A program made the translations under genes and the position numbers. A model generated the notes under the pieces. The model made no database searches and was not told the origin of the DNA. It worked only from the letters and a program-made list of their open reading frames with translations. DNA of 64,000 bases, taken from NCBI RefSeq assembly GCF_013030985.1, contig NZ_WPYP01000014.1, positions 1 through 64,000 of the forward strand, in the 5' to 3' direction. Each line of letters starts with the position of its first letter. The first letter of the stretch is position 1. The stretch is from Ruegeria arenilitoris. GTDB taxonomy: Bacteria; Pseudomonadota; Alphaproteobacteria; Rhodobacterales; Rhodobacteraceae. Below, in pieces: positions 23,647 to 32,070 of this stretch.

Positions 23647-24897
23647 TTACTGCTGATCGGCGGCCGCAAGCAGTGTGCCCGTGCACGGGCCAAACCCGAT
23701 ACGGTAACCATTGCCATGCGCCGCACCACGCAGGGTCAGCGTATCACCGTCTTCAAGGAAGCTGCGTTCTTCTCCACTGTCCAGGGTCAGAGGTTCTTTG
23801 CCGCCCCAGCTGAGTTCCAGCAGGCTGCCACGGTTTTCCTTTTCCGGGCCGGAAATCGTACCCGATCCAAGCAAATCACCCACACGCATCGGGCAACCGC
23901 TGGTCGTGTGATGGGCCAGTTGCTGGGCCGCGGAATAATACATTTCATTGTAGTTTGTGCGCGCGATCACTGTTTCCGCTGTACCTTCCGGAGCCAGCCC
24001 GACCTCAAGTGCGATGTCGTAAAGCATCGGGCCAGGTTCTTGCAAATAGGGAAGCAGTTCCTTCTCGCGCTCAGGCGTTGAGGTGCGGAAGGGTTCCAGC
24101 GCTGCTTTGGTCACGATCCACGGGCTGATCGTGGTTGCTGTGGCCTTGGCCTGAAACGGGCCGAGCGGCTGGTATTCCCACGCCTGAATGTCGCGCGCCG
24201 ACCAGTCGTTGAGAAGGACATAGCCAAAGATCATGTCATCGGCCTGCTGTACCGATACGGGACCATTCGAAGGCTGCCCGACGATTGCGCCCATCTCAAG
24301 CTCCAGATCAAACCGCCGGGACGGCGCAAAGATCGGCGCCTCCATATCTGGGCCTTTGAGCTGTCCCCAGGGACGGCGCACATCGGTACCGCTGACCACG
24401 ACCGAGGACGCCCGGCCGTTATAGCCGATGGGGATATGTAGCCAGTTCGGGGGCAGGGCGTTTTCAGCGCCACGGAACATGGTGCCGACATTGAACGCAT
24501 GATTGCGGCCCGCGTAGAAATCCGTGTACTCGGCGACGTCGAACGGCATTGCCATCGTGACCGAGGCCATCGGCACCAGATAGGCGGTCAGTTCGTCCTG
24601 GCGGGCCGAACCAGCGGCCAGTGCCTCGGTCAGCATGGCGCGGAACTCTTCCCAGACCCCGGCACCAAGCGCCATGAAGCTATTCCACGATCCGTTCGAA
24701 AACACAGACGCCTTGGGAAGATCAAGTTTGTTGTCCACTTCCATCTGCGTCAGGTCGAGGATCATATCGCCAATGGCCACACCACAATGCAGCGCGCCCG
24801 GGTCGGTTCCGAAAACGCCGTAGGGCAGGTTGTTGAGCGGAAAGTCGGTCGTGGCAGAGTTTGCGCTTTCGACCCACGAGGGTAGCAGTTTCGTCAT
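23647..24897 (-). CDS. fahA: Fumarylacetoacetase
   Basis: A 416-residue enzyme hydrolysing fumarylacetoacetate to fumarate and acetoacetate, the last step of homogentisate breakdown. Family marks are DFPLNNLPYGVFG at the N-terminus, DFYAGRNHAFNVG near 130, the metal and active-site run FDLELEMGAIVG, LLNDWSARDIQAWEYQPLGPF split across the centre, and SPWIVTKAALEPFR. Length matches the eukaryote-like full-length FAH rather than the short FAH-fold hydrolases. The start at MTKLLP is 10 bases after the isomerase gene. Confidence 0.94.
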   Translation of the reverse strand: MTKLLPSWVESANSATTDFPLNNLPYGVFGTDPGALHCGVAIGDMILDLTQMEVDNKLDLPKASVFSNGSWNSFMALGAGVWEEFRAMLTEALAAGSARQDELTAYLVPMASVTMAMPFDVAEYTDFYAGRNHAFNVGTMFRGAENALPPNWLHIPIGYNGRASSVVVSGTDVRRPWGQLKGPDMEAPIFAPSRRFDLELEMGAIVGQPSNGPVSVQQADDMIFGYVLLNDWSARDIQAWEYQPLGPFQAKATATTISPWIVTKAALEPFRTSTPEREKELLPYLQEPGPMLYDIALEVGLAPEGTAETVIARTNYNEMYYSAAQQLAHHTTSGCPMRVGDLLGSGTISGPEKENRGSLLELSWGGKEPLTLDSGEERSFLEDGDTLTLRGAAHGNGYRIGFGPCTGTLLAAADQQ

Positions 24898-24907
24898 AAT
24901 TTCACCT

Positions 24908-25540
24908 TTAGGCCGCGTCGGGCTGGTTTTCGGGGCGCGCGTCGTTGAACGCCGCAAGAGACAGGGCGCGTTCCTCGATCTCGAGAAGGCGGGGGAAGGG
25001 GGACATATCAACGCCCCAGCGATGCGCGTTGTAAAGCTGAGCAACAAGGCAAATATCGGCGAGGTCGGGAGTTTCCCCGAAGCTGAACGCCGTGCCTTTT
25101 GGCAGCAAAGCCTGATAGGCGGCAAACCCTTCGGTCATCCAATGGTGGAACCAGTCAAGCTGCCCGTCGGCTGTAAGCCCCATTTGGGCCTTGAGATAGG
25201 TCAGGACCTTGAGGTTGTTCACCGGATGGACGTCCAGCGCAATGGTCTGTACGGCAGCCTGAACGTGGGCGCGCATCAGCGGTTCTGTCGGCAACAGCGG
25301 CGGCTCTGGCACCGTGGCGTCCAGATATTCGATGATCGCAAGCGACTGGGTCAGAACGGTGCCATCCTCAAGAACAAGGGTCGGAACCCCCTTGCCGGGA
25401 TTGAGGGCGGCGTAATCGGGGGCACGCTGCTCTCCGGTTACCAGATTGACCGGGGAGGTTTCATAGCTGAGACCTTTGAGATTCAGGGCAATTCGGACCC
25501 GGTAAGAGGTCGTAGAACGCCAATAGGAATAGAGTTTCAT
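24908..25540 (-). CDS. maiA: Maleylacetoacetate isomerase (zeta-class GST)
   Basis: A 210-residue glutathione-dependent isomerase. The zeta-class motif near the N-terminus reads YSYWRSTTSYRVRIALNLKG (expected SSCSWRVRIAL type), followed by NPGKGVPTLVLEDG and LTQSLAIIEYLDA. A GGAAGAGG ribosome site precedes MKLYSYW. It sits directly upstream of fumarylacetoacetase, as in homogentisate pathways; a maleylpyruvate isomerase role is possible, but the full-length FAH partner favours maleylacetoacetate. Confidence 0.92.
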   Translation of the reverse strand: MKLYSYWRSTTSYRVRIALNLKGLSYETSPVNLVTGEQRAPDYAALNPGKGVPTLVLEDGTVLTQSLAIIEYLDATVPEPPLLPTEPLMRAHVQAAVQTIALDVHPVNNLKVLTYLKAQMGLTADGQLDWFHHWMTEGFAAYQALLPKGTAFSFGETPDLADICLVAQLYNAHRWGVDMSPFPRLLEIEERALSLAAFNDARPENQPDAA

Positions 25541-25590
25541 GACCTCTTCCAGCAATTCTTAGCGTGTTGCCAAAACCCGTCAGCAATCAG

Positions 25591-25623
25591 GTCCCGCGCC
25601 GGATCAGACACCCGGCGCGGGAC
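25591..25623 (-). other. Intercistronic 12-bp stem-loop
   Basis: GTCCCGCGCCGG / CCGGCGCGGGAC, a perfect 12-bp stem with a 9-base loop between the VOC gene and maiA. No T-run follows in the direction of transcription, so a processing or stability element is more likely than termination. Confidence 0.55.
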
Positions 25624-25629
25624 AGTGCA

Positions 25630-26175
25630 TCAGGTGTTTTTGTTAAGCTCTTTGGCGTGCAGCCAATCCGCGTGTTTCGGTGCTTTCTTGGTTTTCGACC
25701 AATCTTCGAGCATCAGCCATTTCACTTCGTCCATCCGCGCCAGCATCGCTTCTTCCTCTGGATCGGGGCAGGCCAGTTCAATCCGGTGGCCCGAGGGATC
25801 GAAGAAATAGATCGAGTGGAAGATCGAGTGATCTGTCACACCAAGAACCTCGACGCCGTTGGCCTCGAGATGCTCTTTGAACTCGAGCAGAGTTGCACGG
25901 TCTTTGACCTTGAAGGCAATGTGCTGAACCCAGATTGGCGTGTTCGGGTCGCGGCCCATCTCGGGCTTGGTCGGCAGTTCGAAGAACGCCAGAACGTTGC
26001 CGTCACCTGCATCCAGGAACAGATGCATGTAGGGGTCCGGCTCGTGGGTCGAGGGCACGTGGTCCTCGGCAATGGCCAGAATGAAATCCATGTTCAGCAT
26101 CTTGCCATACCACTCGACGGTTTCCTTGGCGTCTTTGCAGCGATAGGCGACGTGGTGAATTTTTTCGACTTTCAT
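25630..26175 (-). CDS. VOC-family protein, candidate ring-cleavage dioxygenase
   Basis: A 181-residue vicinal-oxygen-chelate protein with two beta-alpha-beta-beta-beta units. Likely metal ligands are the histidine in IHHVAYRC (residues about 6-8), the histidine in VQHIAFKV near 98, and the glutamate in PSGHRIELACPD near 150. The family includes glyoxalases and type I extradiol dioxygenases. It stands between the TRAP transporter and maiA-fahA exactly where the homogentisate dioxygenase would be expected, yet it is unrelated to HmgA. A hydroquinone-type cleavage role is inferred from context only. Confidence 0.75.
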   Translation of the reverse strand: MKVEKIHHVAYRCKDAKETVEWYGKMLNMDFILAIAEDHVPSTHEPDPYMHLFLDAGDGNVLAFFELPTKPEMGRDPNTPIWVQHIAFKVKDRATLLEFKEHLEANGVEVLGVTDHSIFHSIYFFDPSGHRIELACPDPEEEAMLARMDEVKWLMLEDWSKTKKAPKHADWLHAKELNKNT

Positions 26176-26212
26176 CGTGTCTTCCTTTCCGAATGGGTTG
26201 GGTTTGGGTGTT

Positions 26213-27529
26213 TCACATCAGCCCCACAAGCCAGAGCGACAGTGAGGGAATGAGGATGAGCAAGGCCAGCCGCAGGATGTCAGCGATCCAGAAGGGCAGG
26301 ACGCCCTTGAAGATGGTCGCTAGCGACACGTCCTGAAGAACGCCTTTCAGTACGAAGACATTCATGCCGACCGGGGGTGTGATCAGGCTGATCTCGGTTG
26401 CGACAACAACGACGATGGCGAACCAGATCAGCGCGTTTTCGGGGTCGAGCAACAGTTCGTTGGCAAACTCCAACTCGAACATCAGCGGATAGAATACCGG
26501 CACCGTCAGCAGGATCATCGACAGGCTTTCCAGCACACAGCCAAGCACCATGTAGACCAGAATGATGAACACGATCACGGCCCAGACCGGCATTTCGTTG
26601 TCGATCACAAAGCTGGACAGCGCATCGGGCAGACCGGCGAAGTTGATGAAATTGGTGAACAGCTCGGCCCCGATGATGACAGCGAAGATCATCGCGGTTG
26701 CTCGGATGGAATCCATCGTGGCGGCAAAGAATCCGCCCCAGGTCATGGACCGCAAGGCCACAGCGATCAGCACCGATGCGCCTGCGCCCATGCCCGCGGC
26801 TTCGGTCGGCGTGAAGAACCCGCCATAGATGCCGGTCATGATGAACAGGAACAGGCCCAGCACACAGAAGACGCCAACCAGATCAGTACGGCTCATCGGT
26901 TCGGTGTTTTCTTCCTCCGGCGCCAGCGCCGGGTTCACGCGGACCGCCACCATTACCGCACCCAGATACAGCACCACACCGATAATGCCCGGGATGATCC
27001 CGGCGATGAACAGTTTGGCGATGTTGGTTTCGGTCAACAGCCCATAGATGATCAGGATCACCGAGGGCGGGATCAGGATACCCAGCGTGCCGCCCGCCGC
27101 GATTGACCCTGTGGCCAGCTTGTCATCATAGCCAAACTTGCGCATCGAGGGCATCGCCACCTTGGACATGGTTGCAGCCGTCGCCAGCGAGGACCCGCAC
27201 ACTGCGGAGAAGCCACCACAAGAAAAGACCGATGCCATGGCGAGACCGCCGCGCAGCTTGCCGAACAGCCGGTCAGCGCCTGCAAACAGGCCATGCGCCA
27301 CGCCGGACCCGGCCAGCACGTTGCCCATGAAAATAAAGAGAGGAATGACCGACAGGCTGTAGGACAGCGCGGTGTCGAATGCCACCTGGCCGGTCATCGC
27401 CCAGGCGGGCTCCCAACCGCGCATATAGGCAAAGCCGAACCCGCCAACTGCTGCCATGGCAAAGGCAATCGGCACCCGCAAAAGGATCAGCCCGAGGAGG
27501 ACGGCAAAACCGATCAGCGATTCAATCAT
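26213..27529 (-). CDS. dctM: TRAP transporter large permease
   Basis: A 438-residue DctM-type permease with about 12 hydrophobic helices. It carries the family segments FIFMGNVLAGSGVAHGLF, ASVFSCGGFSAVCGSSLATAA split across two helices, and GILIPPSVILIIYGLLTE. It drives uptake with sodium or proton gradients. Its ATG overlaps the small permease stop by 4 bases. Within this operon the cargo is presumably the aromatic acid attacked by the FAD monooxygenase. Confidence 0.95.
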   Translation of the reverse strand: MIESLIGFAVLLGLILLRVPIAFAMAAVGGFGFAYMRGWEPAWAMTGQVAFDTALSYSLSVIPLFIFMGNVLAGSGVAHGLFAGADRLFGKLRGGLAMASVFSCGGFSAVCGSSLATAATMSKVAMPSMRKFGYDDKLATGSIAAGGTLGILIPPSVILIIYGLLTETNIAKLFIAGIIPGIIGVVLYLGAVMVAVRVNPALAPEEENTEPMSRTDLVGVFCVLGLFLFIMTGIYGGFFTPTEAAGMGAGASVLIAVALRSMTWGGFFAATMDSIRATAMIFAVIIGAELFTNFINFAGLPDALSSFVIDNEMPVWAVIVFIILVYMVLGCVLESLSMILLTVPVFYPLMFELEFANELLLDPENALIWFAIVVVVATEISLITPPVGMNVFVLKGVLQDVSLATIFKGVLPFWIADILRLALLILIPSLSLWLVGLM

Positions 27530-28074
27530 GGCAGAGCCTCCGGAGGGGTTCGGTTGGTGTCGCGCTCTTTCGGCGGTTGCAGGCCGCGCAGAAAGGCGAT
27601 GAAGGCCGAGACCATGCAGGACACGCCAGCCAGGTAGCCAAAGGGGGCCAGCGGAACCTCCAGCGCGTTACTGACCGCGCCGTCATGGGCCGCCTTGGCC
27701 GCATGGGTAAACAACCGCCAGGCGAAGGTGGCCAAAAGGGCCGCGGAAAAAAGCCCGGCAAAGGCGGTAAGAAAACGCTGGGCATGTTTGCCGAGGGCCA
27801 TGTTGAGCAAGTCGACTTCGATATGTTCGCGCCGCTCTGTCGTCAGGGGCAGGGCCAGGAAGACTAAAGCTGCAAGCAGAATTTCGGTAAGCTCGAATGC
27901 ACCAGCCAGTGGTGCATTCAAAAAGTAACGCCCGATCACATCCACACAGGTAATGAGAATGAGGCAGAACAGGATCAAAGCGGCGCCGACACCAAGCGAC
28001 CTGTCAAGCAGCAGCCCGATATCCAGCCCCTCTTCCGGGGGCTGGTCGGGGAAACGATGGCGAAGCCGCTCCAT
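27526..28074 (-). CDS. dctQ: TRAP transporter small permease
   Basis: A 182-residue DctQ-type protein with four hydrophobic helices (about 28-50, 62-82, 105-125, 145-165) and the family segment CVDVIGRYFLNAPLAGAFEL near 43-62. It couples the binding protein to the large permease. It starts 3 bases after the binding-protein gene and overlaps dctM by 4 bases. Confidence 0.92.
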   Translation of the reverse strand: MERLRHRFPDQPPEEGLDIGLLLDRSLGVGAALILFCLILITCVDVIGRYFLNAPLAGAFELTEILLAALVFLALPLTTERREHIEVDLLNMALGKHAQRFLTAFAGLFSAALLATFAWRLFTHAAKAAHDGAVSNALEVPLAPFGYLAGVSCMVSAFIAFLRGLQPPKERDTNRTPPEALP

Positions 28075-28077
28075 GGA

Positions 28078-29112
28078 TCAGAAGTCCACGCCAGACTGCT
28101 TGCGCAGTTCGTGCAGGGCTGCTGTTCCGTCATAGCCATCCGCCGAGATTGCTTCGGACCACGCTGTTTCGGCGTTAGCGGCCTGAGACTTGATCGCTTC
28201 AACGACAGCGGCTGGTGCGTCATAGACTTCAATCCCGGCCTTTTCAGCAGCAGCGCTGCCTTTTTCGTCGGCACCAACCCAGGCCTCGCCAACCAGGGTG
28301 GCAAAGGCTTCGCCCGAGATTGCTTCGATCGCAGCCTGGTCCTCTGCGGAAATCTCGTTCCACTTGCCCTCGTTCATGACCATGAACCAGGTCGTGTTAT
28401 AGAGACCGCCGGGCACTTTCATCGTGTATTTGACGTCCTCGGTCAGCTTGAAGGCGGCAAGGGCGTCATAGGGGAAGGTCACCCCGTCAATCACACCGCG
28501 AGACAGTTTCTCATAAACCTCACCCGAAGACATGAAGAGCGTCGTGGAGCCCATGCCTGACATCAGATCGGAAATATAGCCGCCGGGAACACGGATCTTC
28601 AGACCGGCAAAATCATCAGTCGTTTCGATCTTGCGGACGTTGTTGTGCAACATGCCGGGGCCATGCACGAACAGTCCCAGAAGCTTGGTACCTTCATGCT
28701 CTTTCTGCGCTTCCAGTGGACCGGCGTAAACATTCCAGAACGCTTTGGAACCAGCAACGGCGTCATCGCCGATGAAAGAGAACTGGCCGATCCGCGAACG
28801 TGTGAAACGGTCGTCCGTGGTAAAGGAATGCAGGCCGTAGGTGATGTCGGCAATACCGTCGGCGGCCATGTCGTAATGCGCAGGCGGCGGCCCCAGAGGT
28901 TTGGCCAGAACACGGACAGTTACCCGACCATCCGTGACCTCTCCAACCTGTTTGGCCCAGGGTTTGATTGCGCCGGCCACGATCGGGTGGCGCGGTGGCA
29001 GCCAGCTGGACAGGGCCAGGGTGGTTTCGGCCATTGCGCTTGTTGCAAGCGACAGGGCGATGGTTGTTGCGCCAACGCAGGCGAGGGCGCGGGTTTGCAG
29101 ATTCAATTTCAT
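28078..29112 (-). CDS. dctP: TRAP transporter solute-binding protein
   Basis: A 344-residue periplasmic DctP-type protein with a signal peptide (about 1-28, cleavage after SAMA). LSSWLPPRHPIV follows, then FAGLKIRVPGG near 170, the segment with the family's substrate-binding arginine. A strong GGGAGGAG ribosome site precedes the ATG. Its ligand is unknown; the operon suggests an aromatic carboxylate. Confidence 0.93.
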   Translation of the reverse strand: MKLNLQTRALACVGATTIALSLATSAMAETTLALSSWLPPRHPIVAGAIKPWAKQVGEVTDGRVTVRVLAKPLGPPPAHYDMAADGIADITYGLHSFTTDDRFTRSRIGQFSFIGDDAVAGSKAFWNVYAGPLEAQKEHEGTKLLGLFVHGPGMLHNNVRKIETTDDFAGLKIRVPGGYISDLMSGMGSTTLFMSSGEVYEKLSRGVIDGVTFPYDALAAFKLTEDVKYTMKVPGGLYNTTWFMVMNEGKWNEISAEDQAAIEAISGEAFATLVGEAWVGADEKGSAAAEKAGIEVYDAPAAVVEAIKSQAANAETAWSEAISADGYDGTAALHELRKQSGVDF

Positions 29113-29132
29113 AATCTCCTCCCTAGGAAGTG

Positions 29133-29321
29133 TTAGATTTCGGCGGCTTTGATCGCCTCGGTCAGAACCGAGCGCTCGCCGATGTGATTGGCAAGGATGA
29201 GGATCAGGCGGGCACTGAGTGCGTCGCTTTGGTCTTTTTCCAGCCCGTCATGGGCGGCCAGAAGCTCGGCATAGAAATCGTCGACGCCATCGATGTTGGG
29301 GGTCAGGATCAAGTCAGTCAT
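29133..29321 (-). CDS. DUF2783 small protein
   Basis: A 62-residue soluble protein matching DUF2783 by its NIDGVDDFYAELLAAHDGL and ARLILILANHIGE segments. The family is typically found next to FAD-dependent aromatic monooxygenases, as here, 5 bases upstream of the TRAP genes' neighbour and after the monooxygenase. Function is unknown; a small accessory partner of the monooxygenase is a reasonable guess. Confidence 0.8.
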   Translation of the reverse strand: MTDLILTPNIDGVDDFYAELLAAHDGLEKDQSDALSARLILILANHIGERSVLTEAIKAAEI

Positions 29322-29326
29322 GGGGC

Positions 29327-30949
29327 TTACTCCTTGCCGACTGTGCGCCGGATCGAGGCGCGGATTGCATTTTCGTCAAAGCTGGGGCGGCGGGCGGCCA
29401 CGTGCTGATCCGGGCGGATCAGGTAAACCGCGCTGTCGGCATCGCCGAGGTACCGCTTTTTCAGGGCGCCGGTTTTGTCATCCTTGACCGAAAGGGCCAG
29501 GCGCGTGACCTGAACGCCGTCTTCCTCGATCATGTCGGGGGCATCGGCATCGATGGTCAAAAGGATGAATTTGTCACCCAGTTTGGACAGCAGGAAATCG
29601 TCGCCCAGCGGTGCATCCGGGCATACCGAGCCGGGGCGTGACCGCGCGGGGCCATCCAGAGCATCTGCCGAGTTGAGTGGTGAGCCGTCATAGGTGCAGG
29701 GCACCGACAGGCGACCGGAGTTCACCATCGGGCGCGCAAATTCGTACTTATCGGACAGCGACAGCACGGCATCGCGCAGAAGGCGGCTTGTTTCGGATTT
29801 CGGGGTGATGAAATCGGTCGAACGAGTCGAATTCAGAATGTTCTCATCCGCGCCGTGGATGCGTTCGACGTTATATGTGTCCAGCAGGCTTTCAGGGGCT
29901 TCACCGCGCATCACCATACCCAGTTTCCAGCCGAGGTTATCGACATCCTGCATGCCCGAGTTTGCGCCGCGTGCGCCAAAGGGTGACACCTGATGCGCTG
30001 CGTCCCCGGCAAAGAACACGCGACCATGGCGGAAGCTGTCCATGCGCTTGCACTGGAAGGTATAGATCGAGGACCAGACCATATCATATTCGACACCTTC
30101 ACCCAGGAACGCGTCGAGACGGCGGCGGATGTTTTCCTCTTTCATCTCTTCGGTGCGGTCGACGTCCCAGCCGATCTGGAAATCCACGCGCCAGACATCG
30201 TCAGGCTGTTTGTGCAGCAGGGTGGACGCACCCGATCCGTGGGTCGGTTCGAACCAGAACCAGCGTTCGGTCGGAAAGCTGTCGTTCTTCATCTTGATGT
30301 CGGCAATCAGGAAACTGTCCTGAAACACTTTGCCGGTGAAATCCAGATCCAGCATCGTGCGCAGCGGTGACGAGGCCCCGTCGCACCCGATCAACCAGTC
30401 GGCCTCAAGCGTATAGGGGCCATCCGGCGTCATGATCGACAAGGTGACGTGATCGTCGTGCACTTCGACCGCGTCCACGCGGTTCTTGCCGCGGATTTCA
30501 ATCGGTGCGCCCTGCGCCTGCAGCTCTTCAAAGCGGTCGAGCTGATAGCTTTCGTAATAGGGTTGCTGCATGTTGATGAAGGCCGGGTATTCGTGGCCCT
30601 CTTCGGGCAGCAGGTTGAACTCGAAAACCTGGTCGTCCTTGTGAAAGACCTTTCCGAGGTTCCATACCACCCCTTTGTCGACCATCGGTTTGCCGCAGCC
30701 ATAGCGGCCGGCAACCTCAAGACAGCGTTTGGCAAAGCAGATCGCGCGGGACCCCATGCCGACGCCTTCGTGGTCGTCCAGCACCAGTGTTGGAATGCCC
30801 TGACGGCCAAGATCAAGTGCGGTTGCCACGCCGATCGGGCCACCGCCTATCACCACCACGGGGTGGCGAGCCGGTGTTGTGGCGTCTTGATCGGTCGATT
30901 TCTTATAGGGATAGCGCTTGTAGGCAAGCGTGTATCTATCATCGAACAT
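29327..30949 (-). CDS. FAD-dependent aromatic monooxygenase (MhpA-like)
   Basis: About 540 residues. It is a group-A flavoprotein hydroxylase: VVVIGGGPIGVATALDLG near 32-49, the second FAD motif RVFFAGDAAHQVSPFGARG near 308-326, and a C-terminal thioredoxin-like domain from about 420. It resembles 3-(3-hydroxyphenyl)propionate hydroxylases. The start at MFDDRYTLAYK is chosen; the longer frame runs back into the MBL gene. Hydroxylation of a phenolic acid to a hydroquinone would feed the VOC, isomerase and hydrolase genes downstream. Confidence 0.88.
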   Translation of the reverse strand: MFDDRYTLAYKRYPYKKSTDQDATTPARHPVVVIGGGPIGVATALDLGRQGIPTLVLDDHEGVGMGSRAICFAKRCLEVAGRYGCGKPMVDKGVVWNLGKVFHKDDQVFEFNLLPEEGHEYPAFINMQQPYYESYQLDRFEELQAQGAPIEIRGKNRVDAVEVHDDHVTLSIMTPDGPYTLEADWLIGCDGASSPLRTMLDLDFTGKVFQDSFLIADIKMKNDSFPTERWFWFEPTHGSGASTLLHKQPDDVWRVDFQIGWDVDRTEEMKEENIRRRLDAFLGEGVEYDMVWSSIYTFQCKRMDSFRHGRVFFAGDAAHQVSPFGARGANSGMQDVDNLGWKLGMVMRGEAPESLLDTYNVERIHGADENILNSTRSTDFITPKSETSRLLRDAVLSLSDKYEFARPMVNSGRLSVPCTYDGSPLNSADALDGPARSRPGSVCPDAPLGDDFLLSKLGDKFILLTIDADAPDMIEEDGVQVTRLALSVKDDKTGALKKRYLGDADSAVYLIRPDQHVAARRPSFDENAIRASIRRTVGKE

Positions 30950-30991
30950 CGGTATTGTCCTCTGGCTGCGCGCGTTTCGTTTCGCTTGGAC

Positions 30992-31012
30992 GCCCGGCCA
31001 AAACGGCCGGGC
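30992..31012 (-). other. Intercistronic stem-loop
   Basis: GCCCGGCC-AAAAC-GGCCGGGC, a perfect 8-bp stem between the MBL-fold gene and the monooxygenase gene, without a T-run. Likely an mRNA stability or partial attenuation element. Confidence 0.5.
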
Positions 31013-31020
31013 TGGTTGCC

Positions 31021-31971
31021 TTAGCCCTGCAGGGCCTCCCACATTTCAAGGTCGCGCTGGGCGGTCCAGATGCGGGGGGTGTCGATACCGCGGGCCTCGT
31101 CATAGGCACGGGCGACGTTGAAGGGCAGGCAATGCTCGTAAATCGCGTAGTCGGCGAATTTCGGATCGCATTCGGCACGCACGGCGTCCCAGGCTTCTTT
31201 CAGCGACCCACCACGGGCCGCTACCTTTGCCGCCGGGCGGTAGGTGCTTTCGACGAAATTGCGGGTCTTTTCGATGGCGGCGTTGACCATGTCCTTGCCG
31301 ACCAAGGCGTCCCCGCGACCCGGTGCGATGGCGTCGACATCGAACCATTTGATCTGGTCCAGCGTATCGCCCCAATCGTTGAAATGCCCGTCACCGCAAT
31401 AGCAGGCCGAGTGGTATTCGACGATGTCGCCGGTGAACATGACGTTCTGATCCGGCACGTGGATGACGATATCGCCTGCGGTGTGGGCGCGGCCCAGATG
31501 CATCAGGTCGACCCGGCGATTTCCAAGGTAAACGGTCATCGTGTCGCTGAAGGTGGTGGTGGGCCAGGTCAGTCCGGGAATGCTCTCATGCCCTTCGAAC
31601 AGGCGGGGGAAGCGTTGGAATTCGCTGTCCCAATCTTCTTTGCCGCGTTCCACGACCATCGAACGCGCCATGTCGGACATGAGGATCTGCTGTGCGCCGA
31701 AAGCACTGGCCCCCAGCACGCGGACCGCGTGATAGTGGGTCAGCGCCACATGGGTGATGGGTTTGTCCGTCACCGAACGCACGCATTCGATCACCTTGTT
31801 GGCTAGACGCGGTGTGGCCTGCGCCTCGACAATCATCACGCTGTCATCGCCGATGATCACGCCTGAATTCGGATCGCCTTCGGCCGTGAAGGCATACAGG
31901 CCTTCGCCGACCTCGGTAAACGAGATCTTCTTTTCCGACATGTCCCCCTGGGACGCGAATGCCTTGGCCAT
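31021..31971 (-). CDS. MBL-fold metallohydrolase-like protein with altered metal motif
   Basis: A 316-residue metallo-beta-lactamase-fold protein. The usual HxHxDH motif reads THYHAVRVLGA (residues about 78-88): the first two histidines are kept but the Asp-His pair is replaced by Val-Arg. Later ligands are visible as LGRAHTAGDIV and FTGDIVEYHS. One zinc site is therefore probably lost. It has a GGAGGTT ribosome site and is the first gene of the aromatic operon. The role might be thioester or lactone hydrolysis, or no hydrolysis at all. Confidence 0.8.
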   Translation of the reverse strand: MAKAFASQGDMSEKKISFTEVGEGLYAFTAEGDPNSGVIIGDDSVMIVEAQATPRLANKVIECVRSVTDKPITHVALTHYHAVRVLGASAFGAQQILMSDMARSMVVERGKEDWDSEFQRFPRLFEGHESIPGLTWPTTTFSDTMTVYLGNRRVDLMHLGRAHTAGDIVIHVPDQNVMFTGDIVEYHSACYCGDGHFNDWGDTLDQIKWFDVDAIAPGRGDALVGKDMVNAAIEKTRNFVESTYRPAAKVAARGGSLKEAWDAVRAECDPKFADYAIYEHCLPFNVARAYDEARGIDTPRIWTAQRDLEMWEALQG

Positions 31972-32032
31972 GTGTAACCTCCAAAGGTGCGATGCTGCCT
32001 GAACTCGGTCAATTTAGCCGAGGTTAGACATA

Positions 32033-32068
32033 TTGTTGCATTTGCAACAAAGTCGTTTCATTTGAAAC
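32033..32068. promoter_or_regulatory. Two tandem palindromic operators before the aromatic operon
   Basis: TTGTTGCATTTGCAACAA (32033-32050) is a perfect 8-bp inverted repeat with a 2-base centre. GTTTCATTTGAAAC (32055-32068) is a second with the same centre TT. Their centres are exactly 20 bases apart, two helical turns, about 70-90 bases upstream of the first gene. This is typical of MarR-class or similar dimeric regulators; the MarR gene at 23157 is the local candidate. Confidence 0.65.
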
Positions 32069-32070
32069 AA

